NCBI GenBank assembly: GCA_036399175.1
Contig: DASWNP010000042.1
Coordinates: forward strand, 1 to 64,000
Length of the DNA: 64,000 nucleotides
Source: DASWNP01 sp036399175
Lineage (GTDB): Bacteria; Acidobacteriota; Blastocatellia; Pyrinomonadales; Pyrinomonadaceae
Direction of reading: 5' to 3'
In this document: one piece after another, positions 51,761 to 59,415 of the stretch
How positions within the stretch are numbered: the stretch's first letter is position 1
Layout of the letters: the number at the start of each line of letters is the position of its first letter
Notes under the pieces: model-generated
What the model was told of the DNA's origin: nothing
What the model saw: only the letters and a program-made list of their open reading frames with translations
Databases searched by the model: none
Position numbers and translations under genes: made by a program

Positions 51761-51863
51761 GCGGTGAGCAGTGAGCGGTGAGCAGCATGTCGTCAGCAGT
51801 AAATGCTGCGCTATGAATCACGATTGCTCTTTTAACTGCTCACTGCTCACCGCTCACTGCTTA
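51737..51863. repeat. Heptamer hairpin element, GTGAGCG/GTGAGCA type
   Basis: The left arm has GTGAGCG and GTGAGCA units (51749-51788); the right arm has TGCTCAC and CGCTCAC units (51833-51863). The same heptamer occurs in the element at 7061-7132. The left arm includes the thioredoxin stop codon. Confidence 0.88.
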
Positions 51864-51869
51864 CTTTCC

Positions 51870-54749
51870 TCACTTCACCGTGACGGTCAGCTTCTTCGAG
51901 CCGCAGGGCGAGGTGAAAGTGACGACGTATGTGCCGGGTTTGTTGCTGACGGAGCTGATGGTGTATCTGGCGATGTTGGGCGAGCCTTCGGCGCGCGGCT
52001 CGGCGAGGACGACGATGTCAGACCAGTTGGCGGTAGCGGCGTCGATTTTGGTCGAGCTGCCGGGATTGTTGTGGGTGAGAGTGACGAGCCCCGAGCCGTT
52101 GCGACCGATGCTCAGCGTCTCTTCGTTGACGACCAGCTCGCAGGCTTCGCCTTCGGCGCGCGAAGCGCCGCCCTGTGTCGCATCAGTTTTTGGCTCGGAT
52201 TTCTGTTCGGGAGTCGGCGCGGGCGTCGGAGAGACGGAGGCGCTTGCTGTCGTGTTCGATTCGGCGGGCGTCGGTTCGGGTGTGGGAGAAGGAGTCGGGA
52301 GCGGCGTTGCGACTGAAATCTGTTCGGGTGCGGGCGTCGGCTGCGGAGTCGGCGCGGGCGTCGATTCGGGTGTTCGAGCAGGCGTCGCTTCGAGTGTCGG
52401 CACGGGCGTCGCTTGAGACACGGGTGCAGGCGTCGCTTCGGGCATCGGCTCTACGGCAGAGACGCTGGACGTTTGCGGCGCAGGTGTGGGAGAGGCTTGC
52501 GGGGTCGGCTGGGGAAGGGGTTCGGTTTTCGGTTCTGAGGTGGTTGGGATTGATGCTGGTGTGGGCGTCGGTTCGGGGGTAGGGGCGGCGGGCGTCGTCG
52601 TCGGGAGAGTCAAGGCGGGCGTCGGTGCGGGCGCGGCGTCGGGCGTCGGCTGCGGTGTCGAAGTAGTAACAGCAGTCGTCGTCGTCTCTCGAACTGTTTC
52701 GGTCGAGGGCGTGGTCGCGGCGGCTGCGAGCGCGACGGGCGCGGGGCCGATTCTTTCGTCGAGCCCGTCGAGCGTGCCGTTGACGCGGCGATATAAGCCT
52801 TCGATGATGGCGCGACGCGCGGGGTCGGGCGACTGTCGATTGTAGCTGCGAAGATAAGCGGCGAGGGCTTCCGTTTGATTGCCGCTCGCGTCGAGCGCCG
52901 CGCCGAGATGCCACATGGCCGTGCGCCACCAGGGACTATCGACCGGCAGCACGCTCGTCGCGCGACGCAGGCGCACCACCGCTTCAGCCGCCTTGCCTTC
53001 GCCGAACAGAGACCAACCGGCGAGATCTTCGATGCGCCCGCGCATCACCTTGTCGAGCGAGGCGCGCGGAACTTCGGGAAACGTCGGGGTCGTGCCGGAG
53101 GCGATGTGACGTGCGCGCAGGTCGCGCAGGTCGTCGGCGAGAAGCGCGGTGACGGCGACCGGCGCATTGAGCGCCGACTCGACTCCGGTCATCGCCGCTT
53201 CGGTGAGCGCGAGCGCATCGCGGAGCGCGAGGCCGCGTGTGAGCAGACGGCTGGCCGCGTAGAGCTGACGAAAGGCGCGCATCTCGTCGTCGCCGGAGGC
53301 GAAGGCGGCGGCTTCGGCTGCGGCGGCGTTGCTGTCGGTGGGAGCGTCGCCCGCGCGTTTCAAAGCGAGATGAAAGGCGAGAAGATTTTTGAGCAGGCGT
53401 GCGTTCGCTTCGGTGTCGGCGGATGATTGCTGAAAGATGCTGGCGCGGCGTTCGGGCGCGAGCAGCGTCGTGAAGCTTTCGGCGCGAGCGGGGATGCGTC
53501 CGGCGAGAAGAGTTTCGAGCTGCCCGTCCTTCAGAGTGAAGGAGCGCGAGAGTTCTTCAGCCGCTTCTTCGTAGAGACCGGCGGCGGCGAGCGCGCTGGC
53601 GAGTTCGTAGTCGAGCGTGGGAAAGCGTCCGTACTGTCGCGCGAAGCGAAGCGAGCGTTCGGCTTCGACCGGGCGCTTCTGCACCACGAGCGAGCGCGCG
53701 AGAGCTATCTGCGCCCACGTGTAACGCGGCTCAAGCTCGACGGCGCGCGCGGCAAGCTCCTGCGCGCGAAGCGCGTCGCCGTGCGACAAGTACCACCAGG
53801 CCGCCCCGACCAGCAGAGGAAGATTCGGCGTCTCTTCCTTCAAGGCCGCTTCAAGCTCGCGCTCGGCCTCTTCTCTCTTACCGCTCTCGAAGAGCGCGAG
53901 CACCAAGCCGCCGCGCGCGCCCGCGTCTTTCGGATTCGCGGCGAGCAGCGCGCGGTAAAGTGTGAGGGCATCTTCGGAACGACCTGCGGCGCGTTGGAGG
54001 TCGGCGAGACTGCGCTGGGCGACTGCTGATTTTGGGTCAAGTTCGAGCGCACGTTTGAAGGCTTCGGCGGCCTCTTCGAGACGAAGGGCGATGCGATGCG
54101 CCGCGCCGAGCGTGAGTTGTGCGGCGGCCATGTCGGGCGCAAGGCCTGCGGCGCGCGACGCGACGCGGGCGGCCTCTTCCGGTTGTTCGACGTTGACGTA
54201 AAAGGCCGCGAGAGAGACGAGCCGCTTCGGGTCTGCTTTGACGCGTTCTTCGATTGCGCGCGCCAGCTCGAAGGCCGCCGCGCTCTCGCCGCGCAGGAAA
54301 AGATTGGCGGGCAACTGCGAGACGACTTCGACGAACAACTTATCCGGCATCGCCGAAGGAGCTTCCGCAACGGCGCGACGAAACATCTCGACGCCGCGCG
54401 CCGCGTCGCCCGTCCGCAGCAGCTCGTCGCCGAGCGCCGCTCGCGCTGCCGTCAAAAGCTCCAATGCGCGTGCCCTCGACGCCGACTGCGGATTGTCTCT
54501 GACGAAGGCTTCAAGCGCCGCCACTCTCTCGGCGGGCGCGAGCTTCATCGCCGCATCCAGCTTCGCCTTTGCCTCCGCAGCATCCGCGCCCGTGCGCGCT
54601 CCCTTATCCCTCGACGCCTTCGACTGCGGCTTACTCCCCCCCAAGGCTTTCCCTTTACCCGCGCCCTGCCCCGCCCACGCCGCGACACACACGCCGCCCA
54701 GCGCACACGCCAGAACCAGAAGCGACATTCTCATCAAAATGTTTTTCAT
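51870..54749 (-). CDS. Large secreted TPR protein with Pro/Thr-rich linker
   Basis: A protein of 959 residues. It starts MKNILMRMSLLVLACALGG, a signal segment, though no ribosome-binding site is visible. About 600 residues of TPR-like helices follow (AAQLTLGAAHRIALRLEEAA, DALTLYRALLAANPKDAGAR). Next is a roughly 200-residue Pro/Thr/Glu-rich repeat linker with recurring TPEPTPTPAS-like units. A C-terminal beta-domain of about 90 residues carries two cysteines (CELVVNEETLSIGRNGSGLV, TFTSPCGSKKLTVTVK). Such linkers often span cell-wall space. Function unknown. Confidence 0.82.
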   Translation of the reverse strand: MKNILMRMSLLVLACALGGVCVAAWAGQGAGKGKALGGSKPQSKASRDKGARTGADAAEAKAKLDAAMKLAPAERVAALEAFVRDNPQSASRARALELLTAARAALGDELLRTGDAARGVEMFRRAVAEAPSAMPDKLFVEVVSQLPANLFLRGESAAAFELARAIEERVKADPKRLVSLAAFYVNVEQPEEAARVASRAAGLAPDMAAAQLTLGAAHRIALRLEEAAEAFKRALELDPKSAVAQRSLADLQRAAGRSEDALTLYRALLAANPKDAGARGGLVLALFESGKREEAERELEAALKEETPNLPLLVGAAWWYLSHGDALRAQELAARAVELEPRYTWAQIALARSLVVQKRPVEAERSLRFARQYGRFPTLDYELASALAAAGLYEEAAEELSRSFTLKDGQLETLLAGRIPARAESFTTLLAPERRASIFQQSSADTEANARLLKNLLAFHLALKRAGDAPTDSNAAAAEAAAFASGDDEMRAFRQLYAASRLLTRGLALRDALALTEAAMTGVESALNAPVAVTALLADDLRDLRARHIASGTTPTFPEVPRASLDKVMRGRIEDLAGWSLFGEGKAAEAVVRLRRATSVLPVDSPWWRTAMWHLGAALDASGNQTEALAAYLRSYNRQSPDPARRAIIEGLYRRVNGTLDGLDERIGPAPVALAAAATTPSTETVRETTTTAVTTSTPQPTPDAAPAPTPALTLPTTTPAAPTPEPTPTPASIPTTSEPKTEPLPQPTPQASPTPAPQTSSVSAVEPMPEATPAPVSQATPVPTLEATPARTPESTPAPTPQPTPAPEQISVATPLPTPSPTPEPTPAESNTTASASVSPTPAPTPEQKSEPKTDATQGGASRAEGEACELVVNEETLSIGRNGSGLVTLTHNNPGSSTKIDAATANWSDIVVLAEPRAEGSPNIARYTISSVSNKPGTYVVTFTSPCGSKKLTVTVK

Positions 54750-54773
54750 AATCCAAAATCTAACTGACATCAT

Positions 54774-54815
54774 CTCACAACATCCCCATCCCCCAACCCC
54801 TATCCCCCATCCCCT
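54774..54815. repeat. C-rich low-complexity tract
   Basis: CCCCATCCCCCAACCCCTAT-type sequence looks like a single arm of a heptamer element (CCCCATC, CCCCAAC, CCCTATC). It lies between the TPR and phosphatase genes with no partner arm. Confidence 0.55.
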
Positions 54816-56631
54816 ACCGCACCGCTTCGATAAGGATGCGGCCTGTCGAGTTGCTCGGAGGCTGCAAGCGCAGGAGGGCGGCGAGCGTCGGGGCGATGTC
54901 GGAGGGCGCGGCCGGCTGTGCGTAGCTTCCGGGCGCGACGCGAGCGCCCATCAACACGACGGGGACGTGCGTGTCGTAAGAGTAGGGCGTGCCGTGCGAT
55001 GCGCCGGTGCCGAACTCGCTGACGTATTTGAAAGACTCCTGCACGATGATGAGGTCGCCGCTCCGACGCGCGTTGAAGCCGTGCAGGGCGCGACGGCCAA
55101 TCTCGTCGCCCGGTGAGACAGCGCCTCTCTCAAGCTGCGTGCGCGTGAAATAGCGCGCGATGCCGGGCACGGTCAGCACGGCCTGGCCTGCCACTCGTTC
55201 TATCTCTTCGCGCTCGATGCGGTCGCGCGCGAGCGCCACCGGATTGAAGTTAACCTGACCCGCCCAGTAATAAAGGATGTAATCGTCGGTCTTATCCTTC
55301 CCGTCGTTGTCGCCGCCCGTGCGTCCGTAGCGCGCGCGGATGGCGTTTCGGATGGCACCCAGCACGTCCGTGATTTTGACTCGACCGCCGGGAAGATTCA
55401 GCGCCTCGGCGTGCTCGGGCAGCGGCGCGACGCCGTGATCCGCCGTGAAGGCGACGAGCGTGTTGCGAAGCCCAACGCGCGACTCAACGAAATCCAGAAG
55501 CGAGGCTATCTGCCTATCGACGCGCAGAGTCATGTCCATCGCCTCTTGGCTGTAAGGGCCGAAGCGATGGCCGACGATGTCGTTGGCCGAAAAACTGACG
55601 CTGAGCACGTCCGTATCTTCGTCCGCGCCGAGCGCTTCGTTCGTGATGGCCTGACGCGCGAAGTCGAGCAGCAGTTCGTTGGAGAAGGGCGAATAGTTGA
55701 TGGCGTCGTAGAACTCACGCCCGGGCGCGCTCGCTCCGCCCGTGACGACGTGCGGGAAAGTGTTCGTGTCTTTGGCGTCGCCGATGTTTTCCCAGGCGGG
55801 CGCGTCCGCCCCCGCGCGGCGCGTGTACTCGGCTTCCGAGAGCAGCCGCTCCCAACGCATCCCGAAAAACTTGTCTGCCGGTCGCGCGTCGTTGAAGCGC
55901 ACTACCCACTCGGGCAGCTGATTGAAGTAGTAGTTGCTCGAAACCATCCGCCCCGTCTGCGAGCTGAACCAGTAGGCGGCGTTGGCGTGCCGCCCGGCAG
56001 GAAGAATCGAGGAGCGGTCTTTGATGGAGATGCCTATGACCTTCGAGCGACCGGCGGTGGCTATGCGCAATTCGTCGCCGACGGTCGAGGCGAGCAAACG
56101 GCGCGGGCTCGACGCGCGCTCTCCCTCGCCGCCTCCGAAGAGACGCGCCCCGTCGTCCGAAACGCTCGTCACGCGCTTGCCCGTGTCGCGGTCGAACCAC
56201 TCGTTGCCGATGATGCCCGTCTCGGCAGGCCACGTGCCGGTCAACATAGTTGCGTGGCCGGGCGCGGTCTCGGTCGGGATGTGGTCGTAGTTGGCGTTCG
56301 TCCAGGAAGCGCCGTCGCGCAAGAGGCGTCGCAAGCCGCCATCGACGAAGAGGTCGCCGAAGCGTTCGAGATAGTCATAGCGAAACTGGTCTACGACGAT
56401 GAGCAGCACGAGACGCGGACGAGCTGTTTGAGAAGGAACGACGACGGGCGTCGAATCCCTTCCGCGCGTTCGCGTCTGCGACGGGGCTTGAGCGTCGTTC
56501 GCATTCGTGCTCGGCTGCGGAGCGCGGCGTCGCTGCTGCGGCGTCGCGTGAGCATCCCACCGGAAAGAGCAGAGAAGAATTGCGAGCGAAAGAAGAAGGG
56601 CTGTTGCCGCGCGGCGGCGCATTAGTTTCAT
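54814..56631 (-). CDS. PafA-like secreted alkaline phosphatase
   Basis: A phosphatase/phosphodiesterase of the alkaline phosphatase superfamily, 605 residues. The signal peptide region is TALLLSLAILLCSF. After a disordered stretch comes VLLIVVDQFRYDYLERF (a metal-binding Asp). The nucleophile is the Thr in IPTETAPGHATMLTG, as in the PafA type that uses Thr. Further metal ligands lie in FTADHGVAPLPEH and ASHGTPYSYDTHVPVVLMGA. It should release phosphate in the periplasm. It lies downstream of no recognisable operon partner. The start lacks a ribosome-binding site. Confidence 0.9.
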   Translation of the reverse strand: MKLMRRRAATALLLSLAILLCSFRWDAHATPQQRRRAPQPSTNANDAQAPSQTRTRGRDSTPVVVPSQTARPRLVLLIVVDQFRYDYLERFGDLFVDGGLRRLLRDGASWTNANYDHIPTETAPGHATMLTGTWPAETGIIGNEWFDRDTGKRVTSVSDDGARLFGGGEGERASSPRRLLASTVGDELRIATAGRSKVIGISIKDRSSILPAGRHANAAYWFSSQTGRMVSSNYYFNQLPEWVVRFNDARPADKFFGMRWERLLSEAEYTRRAGADAPAWENIGDAKDTNTFPHVVTGGASAPGREFYDAINYSPFSNELLLDFARQAITNEALGADEDTDVLSVSFSANDIVGHRFGPYSQEAMDMTLRVDRQIASLLDFVESRVGLRNTLVAFTADHGVAPLPEHAEALNLPGGRVKITDVLGAIRNAIRARYGRTGGDNDGKDKTDDYILYYWAGQVNFNPVALARDRIEREEIERVAGQAVLTVPGIARYFTRTQLERGAVSPGDEIGRRALHGFNARRSGDLIIVQESFKYVSEFGTGASHGTPYSYDTHVPVVLMGARVAPGSYAQPAAPSDIAPTLAALLRLQPPSNSTGRILIEAVR

Positions 56632-56756
56632 CTATTTGAAAATCCGTTTCCGCTTCTGTTTATGATTAGTCTGAGGGGCATGATAACATCGCCGCGCGAA
56701 GCGACGCGAGCAGATGCGCCGCTTCGCGGAAACCCTTGCCGAGCGGAGCGAGCCTC

Positions 56757-57278
56757 TTGAACGAACTCGACGCGGAGTGGAAGCAGAGAATTGAACAGGC
56801 GCAGAGGCGCGCGGGCGCGTCGGGGCGCGGCGACGTGGCCGAGTATCTTTTCCTTCGCGCTGAAAACGACGCCGTCAGACAGGTCGGCGTCGAGTGGCTG
56901 GTCGATTCCTTCACGGCGCTCGCGGGCGAAGCCAACCGCACAGGTCAATCCCTCCAGCTCTCGCGCGACGACGCGCATCGTTTCGTTTCAGGCAATTCCA
57001 CGATGGTCGGCGCGCGTCTGACTCTCAGCGCGGGCGTGCGCTCGCTGACCGTCGAAGCGGGCTGGCCGCGCACGCCCCGCGACGGCATCGTGCGCGGCGG
57101 CGGACTCGCGCAGGGGCGCATCGCTCACTTCGGCAATCGCTCGGCGGGCGAAGACCTCCTGCTCGTGCGCAACGAAGGCGGCTCGCCCCAATGGCTCGTC
57201 CTCGAACCGACGGGCGCGCGCGCGCCCCTCGCCGAAGAACGCATGCGCCGCCACCTCGCCCGCCTCTTAAGCGTCTGA
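56757..57278 (+). CDS. Conserved protein of unknown function
   Basis: A protein of about 173 residues from TTG 56757, which has GGAGCGAG upstream. It is hydrophilic, alpha/beta in character, without membrane segments or recognisable motifs: NELDAEWKQRIEQAQRRAGA at the start, VDSFTALAGEANRTGQSLQL in the middle, and QWLVLEPTGARAPLAEERMR at the end. It is divergent from the phosphatase gene. I recognise no family; coding is supported by codon-position composition like its neighbours. Confidence 0.7.
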   Translation: MNELDAEWKQRIEQAQRRAGASGRGDVAEYLFLRAENDAVRQVGVEWLVDSFTALAGEANRTGQSLQLSRDDAHRFVSGNSTMVGARLTLSAGVRSLTVEAGWPRTPRDGIVRGGGLAQGRIAHFGNRSAGEDLLLVRNEGGSPQWLVLEPTGARAPLAEERMRRHLARLLSV

Positions 57279-57310
57279 ATCTCGACCCCTTCAGACGAAC
57301 CAATTCAAAC

Positions 57311-57435
57311 AGGGATAGACAGGATGAACAGAAATGCGGAATGATGAATGATGAATGCGGAATGAAAAGCAGAAAGCATTTGTCTTTCAATTCATCATTC
57401 CGCATTCCGCATTCATCATTTGTCTTTATCCTGTC
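57311..57435. repeat. Heptamer hairpin element, GATGAAT/GCGGAAT type with outer arms
   Basis: Read on the minus strand, the left arm is GATGAAT, GCGGAAT, GCGGAAT, GATGAAT and the right arm is GCGGAAT, GATGAAT, GATGAAT, GCGGAAT. The core GACAAATGCTTTCTGCTTTT is at 57384-57365. Outer arms GGGATAGACAGGATG and ATCCTGTCCATCCC add further pairing. The same AAAGACAAATG lies at the outer edge as in the 24627 element. Confidence 0.88.
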
Positions 57436-57769
57436 CATCCCTTTTAATTTCCTTTTTCCCACTTCTGCGTCACGAACGATTTGCGGCGTGTCCTGCACGT
57501 TTTGGGACGCGGGCGCGAGACGCGTTTCGCCAACGCTCATTTCATCCTCCTGCGACGGCCGCCGGTTCATAATCTTTTCCCTTGAGTTTTTCGGCGGTTC
57601 CGCGCGTTTCTGCTTCGCGGCACAATGCTTGCCATGTTGGAGAGCGCGCGTTTCATCTTCTGTCGTCCCCGGATGGAGCGTTTGAAAAGCAGGCCGACCG
57701 GCCATCGAATCCCCCTCGCGGCATCCCTGGCGGTCGTCCTCTGGAAGAATCTGTTAAGGAGTTAAGAAG
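57436..57769. other. Gap with a possible small gene remnant
   Basis: No clear gene. On the minus strand ATG 57540 has GGAGG upstream and begins MSVGETRLAPASQNVQD, but the frame soon enters the repeat element and then runs antisense to the 56757-57278 gene. It may be a short peptide or the head of a gene cut by the repeat. Confidence 0.4.
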
Positions 57770-58372
57770 ATGACCAACCGACGTAAGACGATTCAAACTC
57801 TGTTTGCTGCCGCATTCATCGCTCTCTTCCTGCCCCTCGTCACCGCCTCGGCACAGTACGGCCAGAACGACCCCTGGTGGGGACGCAGGGATAACCGCAA
57901 CGACCGCTACGGCTCATACAACACACGTGCGCTGCGCGAAGCCATCCGCCGCGTCGAGAGCCGCAGCGACGATTTCCAAGACCATCTCGACAGCGCGCTC
58001 GACCGCAGCCGCTACGACGACACGCGCCGCGAAGACCGCATCAACGACATGGCGCGAGATTTTCGCAACGCCGCGCGCCGTCTGAGAGACAGGTTCAACG
58101 AGCGCGACCCGTATCGCAGCCAGGGCGAAGCGCGCGAACTCTTGCAGCTCGGCTCGCGCATCGAGAGGGTCGTCGGTCGCCAGCGTCTCGACTCTCGCAC
58201 CCTCGCCGACTGGAACGAAATCAGCCGCAACCTGCGCGTCATCGCCGACGCCTACAACCTCAACTTCCGCGACGGCGGCGACTACCGCCGCGACGACGAT
58301 TACCGTCGCGACGACCGTCGCAACCGCGACCGCCGCCTGCCCAACGACCGGGGCTGGAGATGGCCTTTCTAA
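57770..58372 (+). CDS. Secreted Arg/Asp-rich helical protein
   Basis: A protein of 200 residues; AAGGAG lies 11 bases before ATG 57770. The signal peptide is about TLFAAAFIALFLPLVTASA. The mature part begins QYGQNDPWWGRRDNRNDR and is highly charged and helical (RALREAIRRVESRSDDFQDH), ending in DYRRDDDYRRDDRRNRDRR-type repeats. Such proteins are common in Acidobacteria, always without known function. The terminator at 58438-58475 closes it. Confidence 0.83.
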   Translation: MTNRRKTIQTLFAAAFIALFLPLVTASAQYGQNDPWWGRRDNRNDRYGSYNTRALREAIRRVESRSDDFQDHLDSALDRSRYDDTRREDRINDMARDFRNAARRLRDRFNERDPYRSQGEARELLQLGSRIERVVGRQRLDSRTLADWNEISRNLRVIADAYNLNFRDGGDYRRDDDYRRDDRRNRDRRLPNDRGWRWPF

Positions 58373-58437
58373 AATCGAAGCTGGTTGAAACGCCTGCCCT
58401 CTAAATCAGGGAGGCCAATCAAGTTCAACTTCAAACG

Positions 58438-58475
58438 AAGCGGCGCGGAGAGAGAAACACTCCGCGCCGCTTTCG
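58438..58475 (+). terminator. Intrinsic terminator
   Basis: AAGCGGCGCGGAG and CTCCGCGCCGCTT form a 13-bp stem with a 9-nt loop, followed by TCGTCTGTGTT. It lies between the secreted protein and rsmI. Confidence 0.75.
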
Positions 58476-58509
58476 TCTGTGTTGCGTCTCGTGTGCGAGA
58501 ATAAAGCGC

Positions 58510-59376
58510 ATGGCAACTTTTCCGGGCACGCTCTATCTCGTCGCCACGCCCATCGGCAATCTCGAAGACATCACCGGGCGCGCCCTCCGGCTGCTCGCCG
58601 AGGTCGATTTAATCGCCTGCGAAGACACAAGGCACACGCGCCAGCTCCTCAACCGCTACCGCATCGAGACCAGAACAATCAGCTACCACGAGCACAACGA
58701 GCAGGAGCGCGCCGCAGAGCTTTGCGCGCGCATCGAGAGCGGCGCTCAAATCGCCCTCGTCTCGGACGCGGGCACGCCCGCCGTCAACGACCCCGGCTTT
58801 CGTCTCGTGCGCGCCTGCGTCGAGCGCGGCCTGAGAGTCGTGCCCGTGCCCGGCGCGACCGCCTTCGTCGCCGCCCTCGTCGCTTCGGGTCTGCCGACCG
58901 ACCAGTTCTACTTCGGCGGCTTCCTCCCCGCGCGCTCGCACGCGCGCCGCACGCGCCTCGAAGAGTTGCGCCAGCTTTCAGCCACACTTGTCTTCTACGA
59001 AGCGCCGCATCGCATCTCCCAAACGCTCGCCGACGCGCGCGAGATTCTCGGCGAAAGAGAAGCGGCCGTTGCGCGCGAGCTGACGAAGCTTCACGAAGAG
59101 ATTCGGCGCGGGCGCTTGAGCGAGCTGGCGAAGCACTTCGAGGCCGAGCACACGGCGCGCGGCGAGATGGTCGTCCTCATCGACCGCACTCGTATCGACA
59201 CGGCCGAGACTACTCCGACCGACACGGAGACTAACATCGCAGCCCTTGTCGCTGCGCTCGAAGCGGAAGGGCTCGACCCGCGCGCCGCCCTCAAACGCGC
59301 GGCGCGCCGCCTCGGCCTCACGCGCGACGAAGCCTATCGCCGCCTCGTCTCCGAGCGCTCGCGCGAGAAGAAGTAG
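58510..59376 (+). CDS. rsmI: 16S rRNA 2'-O-methyltransferase RsmI
   Basis: Methylates C1402 of 16S rRNA using S-adenosylmethionine. The 288-residue length and motifs fit: GTLYLVATPIGNLEDITGRA, ACEDTRHTRQLL, ALVSDAGTPAVNDPGFRLV, PVPGATAFVAALVASGLP and VFYEAPHRISQTL. The C-terminal ~50 residues carry the RsmI helical tail (RRLGLTRDEAYRRLV). The stop codon lies in a stem shared with the convergent Nfn-like gene. Confidence 0.96.
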   Translation: MATFPGTLYLVATPIGNLEDITGRALRLLAEVDLIACEDTRHTRQLLNRYRIETRTISYHEHNEQERAAELCARIESGAQIALVSDAGTPAVNDPGFRLVRACVERGLRVVPVPGATAFVAALVASGLPTDQFYFGGFLPARSHARRTRLEELRQLSATLVFYEAPHRISQTLADAREILGEREAAVARELTKLHEEIRRGRLSELAKHFEAEHTARGEMVVLIDRTRIDTAETTPTDTETNIAALVAALEAEGLDPRAALKRAARRLGLTRDEAYRRLVSERSREKK

Positions 59377-59409
59377 GGCGGCAAAGCAGAAACGCGCCTG
59401 GTGCCGCCC
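59376..59409. terminator. Weak bidirectional hairpin
   Basis: GGGCGGCA and TGCCGCCC pair across an 18-nt loop between rsmI and the convergent flavoprotein. No long T-run follows. Confidence 0.45.
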
Positions 59410-59415
59410 TCGCGC

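Noticed and set aside
3002..57435. Heptamer hairpins as ordinary intrinsic terminators
   Set aside because: Many have no T-run after the stem, one lies inside a reading frame, and separate strong terminators exist in several gaps. They may still aid termination.
57025..57705. 226-codon minus-strand frame
   Set aside because: It passes through a repeat element and then runs antisense to a better-supported gene. Only its possible first ~35 codons from 57540 deserve a note.
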